A stretch of 64,000 nt of DNA from Eikenella corrodens (GTDB taxonomy: Bacteria > Pseudomonadota > Gammaproteobacteria > Burkholderiales > Neisseriaceae), in assembly GCF_900187105.1 (NCBI RefSeq), contig NZ_LT906482.1:310001-374000 (forward strand). The letters are read 5' to 3'. Both the position numbers and the translations under genes were made by a program. Below, in pieces: positions 1 through 7,985 of this stretch (its first letter is position 1; every line of letters starts with the position of its first letter). Under the pieces are notes generated by a model that was given only the letters and a program-made list of their open reading frames with translations, was not told the origin of the DNA and made no database searches.

Positions 1-991
1 GCAGCGCCAGAAGCATGCCCACAAAGCCCAGCAGGCTACCGAAAGCCATCAGGGCGAAAATCACCCAAAACGGCGAAAGCCCGATGCGGTCACCCACAAT
101 CTTCGGCGTGATGAAGAAACTTTCCAAAAACTGTCCCACAGCAAACACCGCCCACACCGTAATCAGCCCCTGCCAAGTGCCAAACTGCAACAGCGCAGCC
201 ATTGTAGCCAGCAGCAGGCCGGTGAACGCGCCCAAATACGGCACGAACACCAGCAGCCCGGCCACCATACCAATAGCAAAGCCAGATTCCAACCCAGCCA
301 GCATCAGGCCCAAACCATAGAGCAGGCCCATAATCAACATCACAATCAGCTGCCCGCGCAAAAATTCGCCCAACACCGTATCCATATTACCGCCAATGCG
401 CGTATAAGCCGCCAGATAGCGGCGCGGAATCATGGTGTTAATTCCCTCTGCCCAGCGCGACCAATCCAGCAAGAAGTAATACAGCAAAAATGGCAGCACC
501 ATCAAATTACCCAAACTGGTTACCAAACTGCCACCCTGTTCCAGCAAGGCTGGCAGCGCCTTGGAAAGCCCTGCCTGAACGCTGCCCACATGGCCGCTTA
601 GCCATTTCGATACCGATTGGTCATTCAACACCCAATGCGTGCCCAGCATATGATTAATCCAAGGCAGCGCCTTATTTTGCGCAAACGCCACCAATTCTGG
701 CAGTTTATCCAGCAAACTGCCAAATTGCTGCACCAACATCGGCACCACAATCAGCAGCAACAACACCAGCAGCAGCAGCGCAAACACCATCACCAGCATC
801 GCCGCCGTCGCACGCCGCACCCTGTGTCGGCAGAGCTTTTCCACCAGCGGGTTCAAAATATAGGCCAACACCGCAGCCACCACAAACGGCGAAAGCACAT
901 CGCGCATCTGCACAATTAACAGCACCACCGCCAACAATAGCGACACCCCAACCACCCACGGCAGCCAGCCACGCTTTTTCGTTTTATACAT
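1..991 (-). CDS. AI-2E family transporter (partial, C-terminus cut by window edge)
   Basis: The minus strand reads from an ATG at 989-991 (MYKTKKRGWLPW) without a stop to the window edge, giving 330 residues. The protein is very hydrophobic. It has two N-terminal membrane spans, a long soluble stretch (about residues 90-160), then several more spans. This layout, with motifs such as FLLYYFLLDW and PYLGAFTGLLLA, fits the AI-2E/PerM family (known as UPF0118), integral inner-membrane proteins proposed to export autoinducer-2 or act as ion antiporters. Family members are about 350 residues, so only the C-terminal tail is missing. The true substrate cannot be told from the sequence. Confidence 0.85.
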   Translation of the reverse strand, partial: MYKTKKRGWLPWVVGVSLLLAVVLLIVQMRDVLSPFVVAAVLAYILNPLVEKLCRHRVRRATAAMLVMVFALLLLVLLLLIVVPMLVQQFGSLLDKLPELVAFAQNKALPWINHMLGTHWVLNDQSVSKWLSGHVGSVQAGLSKALPALLEQGGSLVTSLGNLMVLPFLLYYFLLDWSRWAEGINTMIPRRYLAAYTRIGGNMDTVLGEFLRGQLIVMLIMGLLYGLGLMLAGLESGFAIGMVAGLLVFVPYLGAFTGLLLATMAALLQFGTWQGLITVWAVFAVGQFLESFFITPKIVGDRIGLSPFWVIFALMAFGSLLGFVGMLLAL

Positions 992-1090
992 ACACAATCT
1001 CTTTAATTCATCCGGCACACGCCGCGTCGCGCGCATTATCCGGTGTCAACCCATAAAAAACAAATGATTTCACACACAATCCACAAGCCA

Positions 1091-1127
1091 AGGCTACCTG
1101 AAACCACGCCCTCTTTTCAGGTAGCCT
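1091..1127. terminator. Inverted eikDUS pair between divergent genes
   Basis: AGGCTACCTGAA (1091-1102) and TTCAGGTAGCCT (1116-1127) face each other and can form a 12-bp stem. The pair lies between the starts of the divergent permease and DUF1853 genes, so it is more likely an uptake signal than a working terminator here. Confidence 0.5.
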
Positions 1128-1197
1128 CTTGAGACAACTTGACTGCCCACCCCGCCATCGCTACATTCCCTCCATCCCACTCCATTCCCGCTCAAAC

Positions 1198-2121
1198 ATG
1201 AACTACGCCCTCGATGCCATCTGGTGGCGGCTGCGCCACCCCGCCGTGCGCGACCTCGCCTCCCTACTCACCGCCCCACCCCTGTGGCACAGCGGCTGCG
1301 AACTCCCCATCCCCCGCCTGCTCGGCAGCCAAGGCTTCCGCTTCCTGCTCAGCCTCGACGATGCCCCTGCCCCACTGACGCAATGGCTCGAACAAGAAGC
1401 CCCTTTCGGCCACCGCCTAGGCCACTACGCCGAAAGCCTGCTCGCCTTCTGGCTTGCCCACGCTCCCCATTGCCAACTCATCGCCCGCAACCACCCCATC
1501 CGCAGCAAAAACTGCCACACCCTCGGCGCCGCCGACTTCCTCTGCCTGCTCGACTCCACCCCCTACCACCTCGAACTCACCTGCAAATACTACGGCGGCA
1601 CCACACCCGACAATTTCCAAGGCCTCAACCCCACCGACACCCTGCTCGGCAAAGCCGCCAAACTGCAACAACAATGCCGCCTCCTCCACACCCCCCAAGC
1701 CAGCGCCCAACTACCCACCCCACTCCAAGGCTACCTGAAAACGAGCGAAGCGAGTCCTTGCGAAGTCAATACGAGCAAAACAGATTGCCGCCAACCCCAA
1801 AACTTTAGCCAAGCCCTCAACACCGCCACCATCATCCGCGGCATCGGCTTCACCCCAAATGGCATCCTCAACGGCAGCCCCCTCAACCCCCTCGGCTGGA
1901 GCGACTTCCTCCTTCCACAATGGGCAGACTACCCCGCCCAAGCCACACAACGCTTCTACCCCCTGCCCCGCCTCGCCTACCTCGCCCCCGCCCGCATTCC
2001 GTTTGAGCAAACCATCAGCGCCGCCGAGCTCGCCCGCCAAGTCCACGGCCTCATCGCCGTGGTCGAACAGCGCCCCGACGGCATGTGGCACGAAACCCAA
2101 CGCCTGATGTGCCGAGGCTGA
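1198..2121 (+). CDS. DUF1853 family protein
   Basis: This is a 307-residue protein starting at MNYALDAIWWRLRHPAVRDL. I chose the ATG at 1198 because an upstream in-frame extension reads through low-complexity sequence next to an uptake sequence. Features of DUF1853 visible here are the N-terminal WWRLRHPAVRDLA stretch, the HRLGHYAESLLAFWL helix and the ELTCKYYGG segment. The family is found in Proteobacteria and has no established function. An eikDUS sits inside the gene near 1730 and encodes GYLK, followed by about 18 residues (SEASPCEV...) that look unlike the rest. The insert is in frame, so the protein should still be made. Confidence 0.8.
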   Translation: MNYALDAIWWRLRHPAVRDLASLLTAPPLWHSGCELPIPRLLGSQGFRFLLSLDDAPAPLTQWLEQEAPFGHRLGHYAESLLAFWLAHAPHCQLIARNHPIRSKNCHTLGAADFLCLLDSTPYHLELTCKYYGGTTPDNFQGLNPTDTLLGKAAKLQQQCRLLHTPQASAQLPTPLQGYLKTSEASPCEVNTSKTDCRQPQNFSQALNTATIIRGIGFTPNGILNGSPLNPLGWSDFLLPQWADYPAQATQRFYPLPRLAYLAPARIPFEQTISAAELARQVHGLIAVVEQRPDGMWHETQRLMCRG

Positions 2122-2143
2122 ATAACAATACCGAACAACAAAA

Positions 2144-2185
2144 AGGCTACCTGAAACCATCCAAACAGTTTTCAGGTAGCCTTTC
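2144..2185 (+). terminator. Inverted eikDUS terminator after the DUF1853 gene
   Basis: AGGCTACCTGAA (2144-2155) and TTCAGGTAGCCT (2171-2182) form a 12-bp stem with a 15-nt spacer and a short T run, 22 bp after the stop codon. Confidence 0.65.
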
Positions 2186-2348
2186 TAAAACAAACCAGCC
2201 TAATAATAAGCTTTCCCTATCCCTATTTCTCCCCATATCTTTTTGGTATCCCCCATCAAATAAAACGGTATTTTTCTATTGGTTGCCCGCCGCCTATACT
2301 GCAACGGCATTCAAAACTTTCCCCCAACGCAACAGAGAGGTGTAGAAA

Positions 2349-3842
2349 ATGCCGAACCCGCAAAAATCCCCCGTTCACGACCTGCGCTCCGCCCTCGAGC
2401 TTTTAAAAACCCTGCCCGGCGAATTGGTGTCCACCGATGTGGAAGTTGATCCGATTGCCGAGCTCTCCGGCGTATACCGCTACGTTGGTGCCGGCGGCAC
2501 CTGCCAGCGCCCCACCCGTAAAAACGGTCCGGCCATGCTGTTTAACAAAGTAAAAGGCTATCCCGGCATTCAGGTAGCCATCGGCTTGGTTGGCTCGCGC
2601 AAACGTGTTGGCCAGTTTCTCAATTGTGCTCCCGAACGCCTGGGCTTCCTGCTCAAAGACTCCGTACAAAATCCCATTCCGCCGGTGCTGCTCGGCAAAG
2701 GGCAGCAACCGCAATGTCAGGAAGTGGTGCACCTAGCCAGCGATCCCGATTTCGACCTGCGCACCCTGCTGCCCGCACCCACCAACACCGTGGAAGACGC
2801 CGGCCCTTATTTCACGATGGGTTTGTGCTATGCCTCCGACCCAGAAACCGGCAAATCTGACATCACCATCCACCGCCTGTGCGTGCAGAGCAAAGACGAG
2901 CTTTCCATGTGGCTTACCCCCGGCCGCCACATCGACGCCTTCCGCCAAAAAGCCGAAGCCGCCGGCAAACCGCTGCCGATTTCCATCAGCATCGGCGTGG
3001 ATCCCGCCATTGAAATCGCCGCCTGCTTCGAGCCGCCCACCACGCCGCTGGGCTTCGACGAACTGAGCATTGCCGGCGCGCTGCGCGGCCACGGAGTGGA
3101 AATGGCCAAATGCCTCACCATCAACGAACGCGCCATCGCCCATGCCGAAGTGGTGATTGAAGGCGAACTGCTGCCCGATGTGCGCGTGCGCGAAGATCAA
3201 AACAGCAACACCGGCAAGGCCATGCCTGAATTCCCCGGCTATACCGGCGATGCCAAGCCCGCCCTGCCCGTAATCAAAGTGAAAGCGGTTACCCATCGCA
3301 AAAATCCGATTCTGCGCACCACCATGGGCCCGGGCGAAGAGCATGTGAACATGGCCGGCATCCCCACCGAAGCCAGCATTCTGGATATGGTTGAGCGCGC
3401 CATGCCCGGCCGCCTGCAAAACGTGTTTGCCCACTCTTCCGGCGGTGGAAAACTTTTGGCTGTAATGCAGTTTAAGAAAATCACGCTGGCCGACGAAGGC
3501 CGCCAACGCCAAGCCGCCCTACTCGCCTTCTCCGCGTTCCCTGAATTGAAACACGTGATTCTGGTGGACGAAGATGTGGATATTTTCGATACCGACGATG
3601 TTTTATGGGCTATGCAAACGCGCTACCAGGGCGATAACGACACCATCTTTATCCCCGGCGTGCGCTGCCATCCGCTCGACCCATCACAATCGCCGGCGTT
3701 CAGCAACCGTCTGATTCAGGAAGGCACATCATGTAAAACAATCTTCGATTGCACCGTGCCGCTTCACCTGAAAGAGCACTTCCAACGCTGCAAGTTTATG
3801 GAAGTAGACGTAAAACGCTTCCTGCCTGACTTTGAAGCATAG
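2349..3842 (+). CDS. UbiD family decarboxylase (EcdC/ShdC-like, hydroxyarylic acid type)
   Basis: This 497-residue protein belongs to the UbiD family of prenylated-FMN-dependent decarboxylases, which remove or add carboxyl groups on aromatic or unsaturated acids. Conserved stretches include VGAGGTCQRPTRKNGPAMLF near the N-terminus, the GPYFTMGLCYASDPETGKSD region, and the C-terminal CHPLDPSQSP segment followed by KTIFDCT. The last two resemble the non-oxidative hydroxyarylic acid decarboxylase C subunit (EcdC/ShdC/LpdC) more than ubiquinone-pathway UbiD. The gene is followed 102 bp later by a UbiX-type flavin prenyltransferase, which would supply its cofactor. A near-match to the uptake sequence lies inside the gene (GIQVAIGL). 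The exact substrate (for example 4-hydroxybenzoate, vanillate or gallate) is inference. Confidence 0.88.
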   Translation: MPNPQKSPVHDLRSALELLKTLPGELVSTDVEVDPIAELSGVYRYVGAGGTCQRPTRKNGPAMLFNKVKGYPGIQVAIGLVGSRKRVGQFLNCAPERLGFLLKDSVQNPIPPVLLGKGQQPQCQEVVHLASDPDFDLRTLLPAPTNTVEDAGPYFTMGLCYASDPETGKSDITIHRLCVQSKDELSMWLTPGRHIDAFRQKAEAAGKPLPISISIGVDPAIEIAACFEPPTTPLGFDELSIAGALRGHGVEMAKCLTINERAIAHAEVVIEGELLPDVRVREDQNSNTGKAMPEFPGYTGDAKPALPVIKVKAVTHRKNPILRTTMGPGEEHVNMAGIPTEASILDMVERAMPGRLQNVFAHSSGGGKLLAVMQFKKITLADEGRQRQAALLAFSAFPELKHVILVDEDVDIFDTDDVLWAMQTRYQGDNDTIFIPGVRCHPLDPSQSPAFSNRLIQEGTSCKTIFDCTVPLHLKEHFQRCKFMEVDVKRFLPDFEA

Positions 3843-3852
3843 GCAAAACGGT

Positions 3853-3904
3853 TTCAGGTAGCCTCACTCAGCCTTATACGGCCAAGCCGTAGAGGCTACC
3901 TGAA
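3853..3904. repeat. Inverted eikDUS pair between the ubiD-like and ubiX-like genes
   Basis: TTCAGGTAGCCT (3853-3864) and AGGCTACCTGAA (3893-3904) lie in the short gap inside the probable decarboxylase operon. They can pair, so they might lower read-through into the second gene. Confidence 0.6.
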
Positions 3905-3944
3905 AACCAAAGCGCATCCCGCACCATCCACTCAAGGAGCAATC

Positions 3945-4526
3945 ATGGGCAAACAACGCATCATCCTCGGCATCAGCGGTGCCAGCGGCTTCCAATACGG
4001 CTATAAAGCCTTGCAGCTTTTGCAAGCCGTGGAAGACTTGGAAGTACACCTCGTTATCTCCAAAGGCGCGGAAATGACCCGCTCGCTGGAAACGCCCTAC
4101 AGCCGTGAAGAAGTGTTGGCCATGGCCGACGTAGTCCATCCGATTCAGGATTTGGGCGCATCTATTTCCAGCGGTTCGTTCCAAACCCTCGGCATGCTCG
4201 TTGCCCCCTGCTCCATGCGTTCCCTGGCCGCCATTGCCCACGGCCTGAGCGATAACCTGCTCACCCGTGCGGCTGATGTGGTGCTCAAAGACCGCCGCAG
4301 GCTGGTGCTGATGGCGCGCGAAACACCGCTGAACCTCGCGCATATCGACAACATGCGCCGCGTAACCGAAATGGGCGGCATCATCTTCCCGCCTGTGCCC
4401 GCGCTCTACCACCGCCCGCAAACGGTGGACGACATCCTTACCCACAGCGTGGGCCGTGCGCTGGATTTGTTCGGCATTTCGGTGAAACACCTGCCGCGCT
4501 GGAGCGGCGGTAAGGAAGATAAATAA
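3945..4526 (+). CDS. UbiX family flavin prenyltransferase (EcdB-like)
   Basis: This 193-residue protein begins with [15 protein letters not shown], the nucleotide-binding start typical of UbiX/Pad1 flavin prenyltransferases. These enzymes join dimethylallyl phosphate to reduced FMN and so make the prenylated FMN used by UbiD enzymes. Other family marks are the LVVAPCSM-like segment ([16 protein letters not shown]) and the [11 protein letters not shown] loop. A good ribosome site (AAGGAG) precedes the ATG. It follows the UbiD-like gene, which is the standard catalytic/cofactor pairing of hydroxyarylic acid decarboxylases. Its length is normal for the family. Confidence 0.9.
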   Translation: MGKQRIILGISGASGFQYGYKALQLLQAVEDLEVHLVISKGAEMTRSLETPYSREEVLAMADVVHPIQDLGASISSGSFQTLGMLVAPCSMRSLAAIAHGLSDNLLTRAADVVLKDRRRLVLMARETPLNLAHIDNMRRVTEMGGIIFPPVPALYHRPQTVDDILTHSVGRALDLFGISVKHLPRWSGGKEDK

Positions 4527-4692
4527 AGCTTTCAGGTAGCCCAAACCATATTGAAGGCCAGCTAAAACCCAATCCCACCCGCAAGGCCATCAGCATTTCC
4601 CGTTTCCCAAGCGAGCCAATGGCATCCTGCCGGCGCCAGGCTGGGGCGAGCTTTACCTAAAAATGGCCTGCAACCCACCAAGGAGATACATC

Positions 4693-5421
4693 ATGACAAT
4701 GCCAATCGGTCCTTTTGTTAACGGCAGCGCCGTCGTGCTCGGCGGCCTACTCGGCGCATGGATGGGCGCAAAATTGCCCGAACGAGTGCGCACCAGCCTC
4801 AATCCGCTATTCGGCCTGACTTCCATCGGCCTGGGCGTAATGAGCATCCCCGGCGTGAAATACTATGCCGCCGTGGTGCTGGCCGCCGTGCTCGGCCTCG
4901 TGATTGGTGAATTGTGCTACCTGGAAAAAGGCATCGGCAAAGCCGCCGGTAGCGCACGCGGGCTGATCGACAAAATCTTTCCGCCCAAAGAAGGCATCAG
5001 CCAGGAAGAATTCCTCGACAAATACGTTGCCATCGTCGTCCTGTTCTGCGCCAGCGGCACCGGTGTGTTCGGCTCCATGCACGAAGGCATGACCGGCGAC
5101 CCCTCCATCCTCTATATCAAAACCATTTTGGATTTCTTTACCGCCGGCATCTTCGCCATTACGCTGGGCTACGCCGTATCCGCCATTGCCGTGCCGCAGC
5201 TGGCCATCCAACTTTCGCTGTTCTTCCTCGCCACCCTCATCGTGCCGCTCACCACGCCCGAAATGCGTGCCGACTTCGCTGCCGCCGGCGGGTTGATCAT
5301 GCTGGCCACCGGCTTCCGCATCACCGGCATGAAATCCTTCCCCGTGGCCAATATGCTGCCCTCGCTGCTGCTGATTATGCCCATCTCCTATTTGTGGGCA
5401 ACCTATATCGCCACACACTAA
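4693..5421 (+). CDS. DUF554 family membrane protein
   Basis: This is a 242-residue membrane protein with about seven hydrophobic segments. I placed the start at the ATG at 4693 because AGGAG lies 9-10 bases upstream and the product then begins MTMPIGPFVNGSAVVLGG, as expected for DUF554 (YdfK/YqgA-like) proteins. The motif LNPLFGLTSIGLGVMSI and the later CASGTGVFGSMHEGMTGD segment are typical of the family. The function is unknown, though a transport role is likely. A strong GC-rich hairpin follows the gene. Confidence 0.88.
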   Translation: MTMPIGPFVNGSAVVLGGLLGAWMGAKLPERVRTSLNPLFGLTSIGLGVMSIPGVKYYAAVVLAAVLGLVIGELCYLEKGIGKAAGSARGLIDKIFPPKEGISQEEFLDKYVAIVVLFCASGTGVFGSMHEGMTGDPSILYIKTILDFFTAGIFAITLGYAVSAIAVPQLAIQLSLFFLATLIVPLTTPEMRADFAAAGGLIMLATGFRITGMKSFPVANMLPSLLLIMPISYLWATYIATH

Positions 5422-5488
5422 CCGCCTCCATCAAGAGGCTTAGCTGAACCCGGTTTTTGCAATCCAACGTCAAACTCCTAGCGAAACA

Positions 5489-5530
5489 AAACGGCGCGGC
5501 AGGCTACCTGAAACCTGCCACGCCGTTTCC
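5489..5530 (+). terminator. Rho-independent terminator after DUF554, built around an eikDUS
   Basis: The arms AACGGCGCGGCAGG and CCTGCCACGCCGTT pair with one mismatch. The loop contains the uptake sequence (5501-5512). The right arm is followed by a T-containing stretch (TTTCCGTTTG). A second DUS in the opposite direction lies at 5558-5569. Confidence 0.75.
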
Positions 5531-5708
5531 GTTTGCGGGCCGAACACATGATTATTTTTCAGGTAGCCTCATATACCGCAGCCCTGCCGCCTGATACCAT
5601 TCGCCATACCGTAACCAGTTCCGTCTGTTTCCCTGCCTGCCGGCACCACCTTTTAGTTTCGCAGAAGCTTTGTTTTCGACCAGCCCTGCCTCCCAATCGA
5701 GCAACACC

Positions 5709-6152
5709 ATGCCGCCCCTGCCCGCCAATATCCACGCCTTCCTCACCGAACACCACGTTGTCAGCCTGGCCGCCTGCCACGAAGGCGAGCTGTGGAGTGC
5801 CAGCTGCTTCTACGTATTCGATCCCGCTGCTGCCCGCCTCATCGTGCTCACCGGCAAAAACACCCAACACGGCCGCCTGATGCTGCACAACCCGCATATT
5901 GCCGGCACCATCGCCGGCCAGCCCGCACGCATCCGCGATATCTGCGGCATCCAATTTGCTGCCCGCGCCGCATGCATTGCCCACCCTGCCGAACGCCGCG
6001 CCGCACTCGATCTCTACGCCCAAGCCCACCCCATCGCCAAAGTTTTTCCCAGCGATATTTGGCAGCTCCAGCTTGTATACATCAAATACACCAGCAACCG
6101 CCCCATCTTCGCACACAAAACCCATTGGCGGCGCAATGAAGAAAACAGCTAA
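5709..6152 (+). CDS. YhbP-like pyridoxamine-5'-phosphate-oxidase-fold protein
   Basis: The product is 147 residues if translation starts at the ATG at 5709, giving MPPLPANIHAFLTEHHVVSL. It resembles the YhbP/UPF0306 group, a flavin-binding split-barrel family. Supporting features are ACHEGELWSASCFYVFD (strand pair with WSASCFY), LIVLTGKNTQHGRLML and the AGTIAGQ strand. The C-terminal part is short, and the last residues (HWRRNEENS) are polar. The family has no fixed reaction; members may bind FMN or heme. Convergent with the disrupted LysR gene. Confidence 0.75.
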   Translation: MPPLPANIHAFLTEHHVVSLAACHEGELWSASCFYVFDPAAARLIVLTGKNTQHGRLMLHNPHIAGTIAGQPARIRDICGIQFAARAACIAHPAERRAALDLYAQAHPIAKVFPSDIWQLQLVYIKYTSNRPIFAHKTHWRRNEENS

Positions 6153-6177
6153 CCCAATCCTCAACCAGCCAAATATT

Positions 6178-6225
6178 TTCAGGTAGCCTTTCAGCGGATA
6201 TATCCCCACCGAAAGGCTACCTGAA
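6178..6225. terminator. Inverted eikDUS pair between convergent genes
   Basis: TTCAGGTAGCCT (6178-6189) and AGGCTACCTGAA (6214-6225) form a stem between the ends of the YhbP-like gene and the disrupted LysR gene. It could terminate both strands. Confidence 0.6.
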
Positions 6226-6952
6226 AGTGTTCCTAAGCAAATTCTTAGCGGCACTTCGGCGCCACAAACGGATAGCCATTGGCCATCACTTCCTCCAGCC
6301 CGCGGATTTCCGGTGTTGTCGTCAGCTTCACCAAGGCCGGGAAAAACACCTGCGGATCGGGCGACACCCGCACCAACACGCTGTTGCGCAGCTGCGAAGG
6401 GCACACTTCCGATTCCGGCAGCAGCGCCGCCGCCTCAATGCCCGACTCAATCCAATCCACAATTACACTCGGCTGCGACACGTGCATAATCACCTGCGGC
6501 GTAGTGCCGCTCTTGAGCAGCTGGTCCATCAGCTGCTCAAACGTGCCCACCCCGCTGCTGCGGCGCAGCAGAATCAGCGGCAGCCCGCCTAGCTGTTTCA
6601 GCGTCATCGTATCGGGCACCCCGTCCGGCAGCAGGCTGCGGTGTACTACCGCCGCCATCTGCACCGCCGGCAGCGCCAAATAGCGGTATCGCTCCAGCCG
6701 TTTCGGCTGCTGAATAAGCGCAACATCTATCAGCTGATTATTCAGCAATGTTTCCAAATGACTGGAATCCGATACCAACACATTAATTTCCGTATCGGCA
6801 TACTGGCTATGGATGGCCATAATCAGCGGCGTGAAATATTTTTGATACAGATGGGTTAGCCCGATACGCAACACATGCTGCTGTTGGGCGAAAATCAGCG
6901 TATCGCGCTCAATATTGCCGATGTCCACCAAAATCTCCAGCGCCCGCTCATA

Positions 6953-6960
6953 AAGGAAAA
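6953..6960. repeat. Target-site duplication, left copy (AAGGAAAA)
   Basis: The 8 bases AAGGAAAA directly before the IS left end are repeated directly after its right end at 7674-7681. An 8-bp duplication is typical of IS1595-family elements. Confidence 0.93.
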
Positions 6961-7673
6961 GGGGCTGTACTAGATTAGCAGATATGTTACCCTCGAAATA
7001 TGAAGATAACACACTGCAAATTAAGGAAGAAAGTACAGAAAGAACTGCTCCGCTTTTTTGTACTCGAAGTTACCGCCCGTTCTGCCGCCGATATTTTGGG
7101 TATCCATCCCAATTCGGCAGCCCTGTTCTACCGCAAAATCCGTATGGTCATCAGCCATCATTTGGCCTTAGCTGCCGATGAGGTTTTCGATGGCTCTGTC
7201 GAATTGGACGAAAGCTATTTCGGCGGACGGCGTAAAGGCAGACGTGGTCGCGGTGCGGCAGGAAAAGTGGTTGTCTTTGGCATTCTGAAACGCAACGGAC
7301 GGGTCTATACCGTTGTGGTGGATAATGCCAAGTCCGATACTTTGATGCCTGTTATCAAACAGAAAATCATGCCGGACAGTATTGTTTATACCGATAGTCT
7401 GAGCAGTTACGACAAGTTGGACGTGAGCGGTTTTATCCATTACCGCATCAACCATTCCAAGGAATTTGCAGACCGCCAGAACCACATCAACGGCATTGAG
7501 AACTTTTGGAATCAGGCAAAACGCGTCTTACGCAAGTACAACGGAATCGATCGCAAATCTTTCCCGCTGTTCTTGAAAGAATGCGAATTTCGATTTAACT
7601 TCGGCACACCATCCCGGCAACTAAAAATCTTGCGGGAGTGGTGTGGAATTTAGGGCTAATCTAGTACAGCCCC
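6961..7673 (+). mobile_element. IS1016-like insertion sequence (IS1595 family), 713 bp, complete
   Basis: The element has inverted ends that begin GGGGCTGTACTAGATTAG on both sides (6961-6978, and the complement at 7656-7673). It carries one transposase gene and is bounded by a perfect 8-bp direct repeat. Everything expected of a functional copy is present. It sits inside a LysR gene. IS1016 relatives are common in Neisseriaceae and Haemophilus. Confidence 0.95.
7000..7653 (+). CDS. IS1016-type transposase (IS1595 family)
   Basis: This is a 217-residue transposase with a short N-terminal HTH-like region (VTARSAADILGIHPNSAALF) and an ISXO2-like catalytic domain. Probable catalytic residues are the Asp in VELDESYFGG, the Asp in VYTDSLSSYDKL, and the Asn/Glu in HINGIENFWNQAKR. 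The frame is intact and fills almost all of the element. The protein should cut and join the element at its GGGGCTGT ends and make 8-bp duplications. No frameshift or internal stop is visible, so mobility is plausible. Confidence 0.95.
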   Translation: MKITHCKLRKKVQKELLRFFVLEVTARSAADILGIHPNSAALFYRKIRMVISHHLALAADEVFDGSVELDESYFGGRRKGRRGRGAAGKVVVFGILKRNGRVYTVVVDNAKSDTLMPVIKQKIMPDSIVYTDSLSSYDKLDVSGFIHYRINHSKEFADRQNHINGIENFWNQAKRVLRKYNGIDRKSFPLFLKECEFRFNFGTPSRQLKILREWCGI

Positions 7674-7681
7674 AAGGAAAA
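7674..7681. repeat. Target-site duplication, right copy (AAGGAAAA)
   Basis: Identical to the left copy at 6953-6960; marks the right boundary of the IS1016-like element. Confidence 0.93.
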
Positions 7682-7985
7682 AACCAGTAGGAGTGGGGCG
7701 AATGCGCCCGCCGTCGCGAAACAGCAGCGGCGTACCGATTTCCTGCTCCAGCTCCTGCACCCGCTTGCTCAACGGCGGCTGGGAAATATACAGCATTTCC
7801 GCCGCCTTGGTGAAGCTGCCGCATTCCACCACGGTGCAGAAGTATTTCAGCCGTTTAATGTCCATGGCGTTTCTCCTTGATTTTTAGTCGTACTGAATTA
7901 GCAACCAGGCAAAACAGCGAGCGGCTGATTTACTAAGCATTCCATCCTCGCCACCCTGCCATACCTATTTTCAGGTAGCCTTCCC

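Larger units (their letters stand above)
6245..7865 (-). pseudogene. LysR-type transcriptional regulator interrupted by an IS1016-like element
   Basis: The N-terminal 65 or so residues lie at 7674-7865 (MDIKRLKYFCTVVECGSF, then the HTH region with SQPPLSKRVQELE). The effector-binding part lies at 6245-6960. An insertion sequence at 6961-7673 separates them. Removing the insertion and one copy of the 8-bp duplication joins the two parts exactly in frame (TPTGFFL then YERALEIL), giving a normal regulator of about 300 residues. As it stands the DNA-binding domain is cut from the sensor domain, so the gene should be inactive. A ribosome site (AAGGAG) precedes the ATG at 7865. The original target genes are not evident. 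Confidence 0.93.

Noticed and set aside
2733-3512. A 259-codon minus-strand frame inside the ubiD-like gene
   Set aside because: It is the mirror of a well-supported gene in GC-rich DNA.
6245-7012. A separate 255-codon regulator gene
   Set aside because: Its first residues come from the IS1016-like element. It is the C-terminal part of the interrupted LysR gene.
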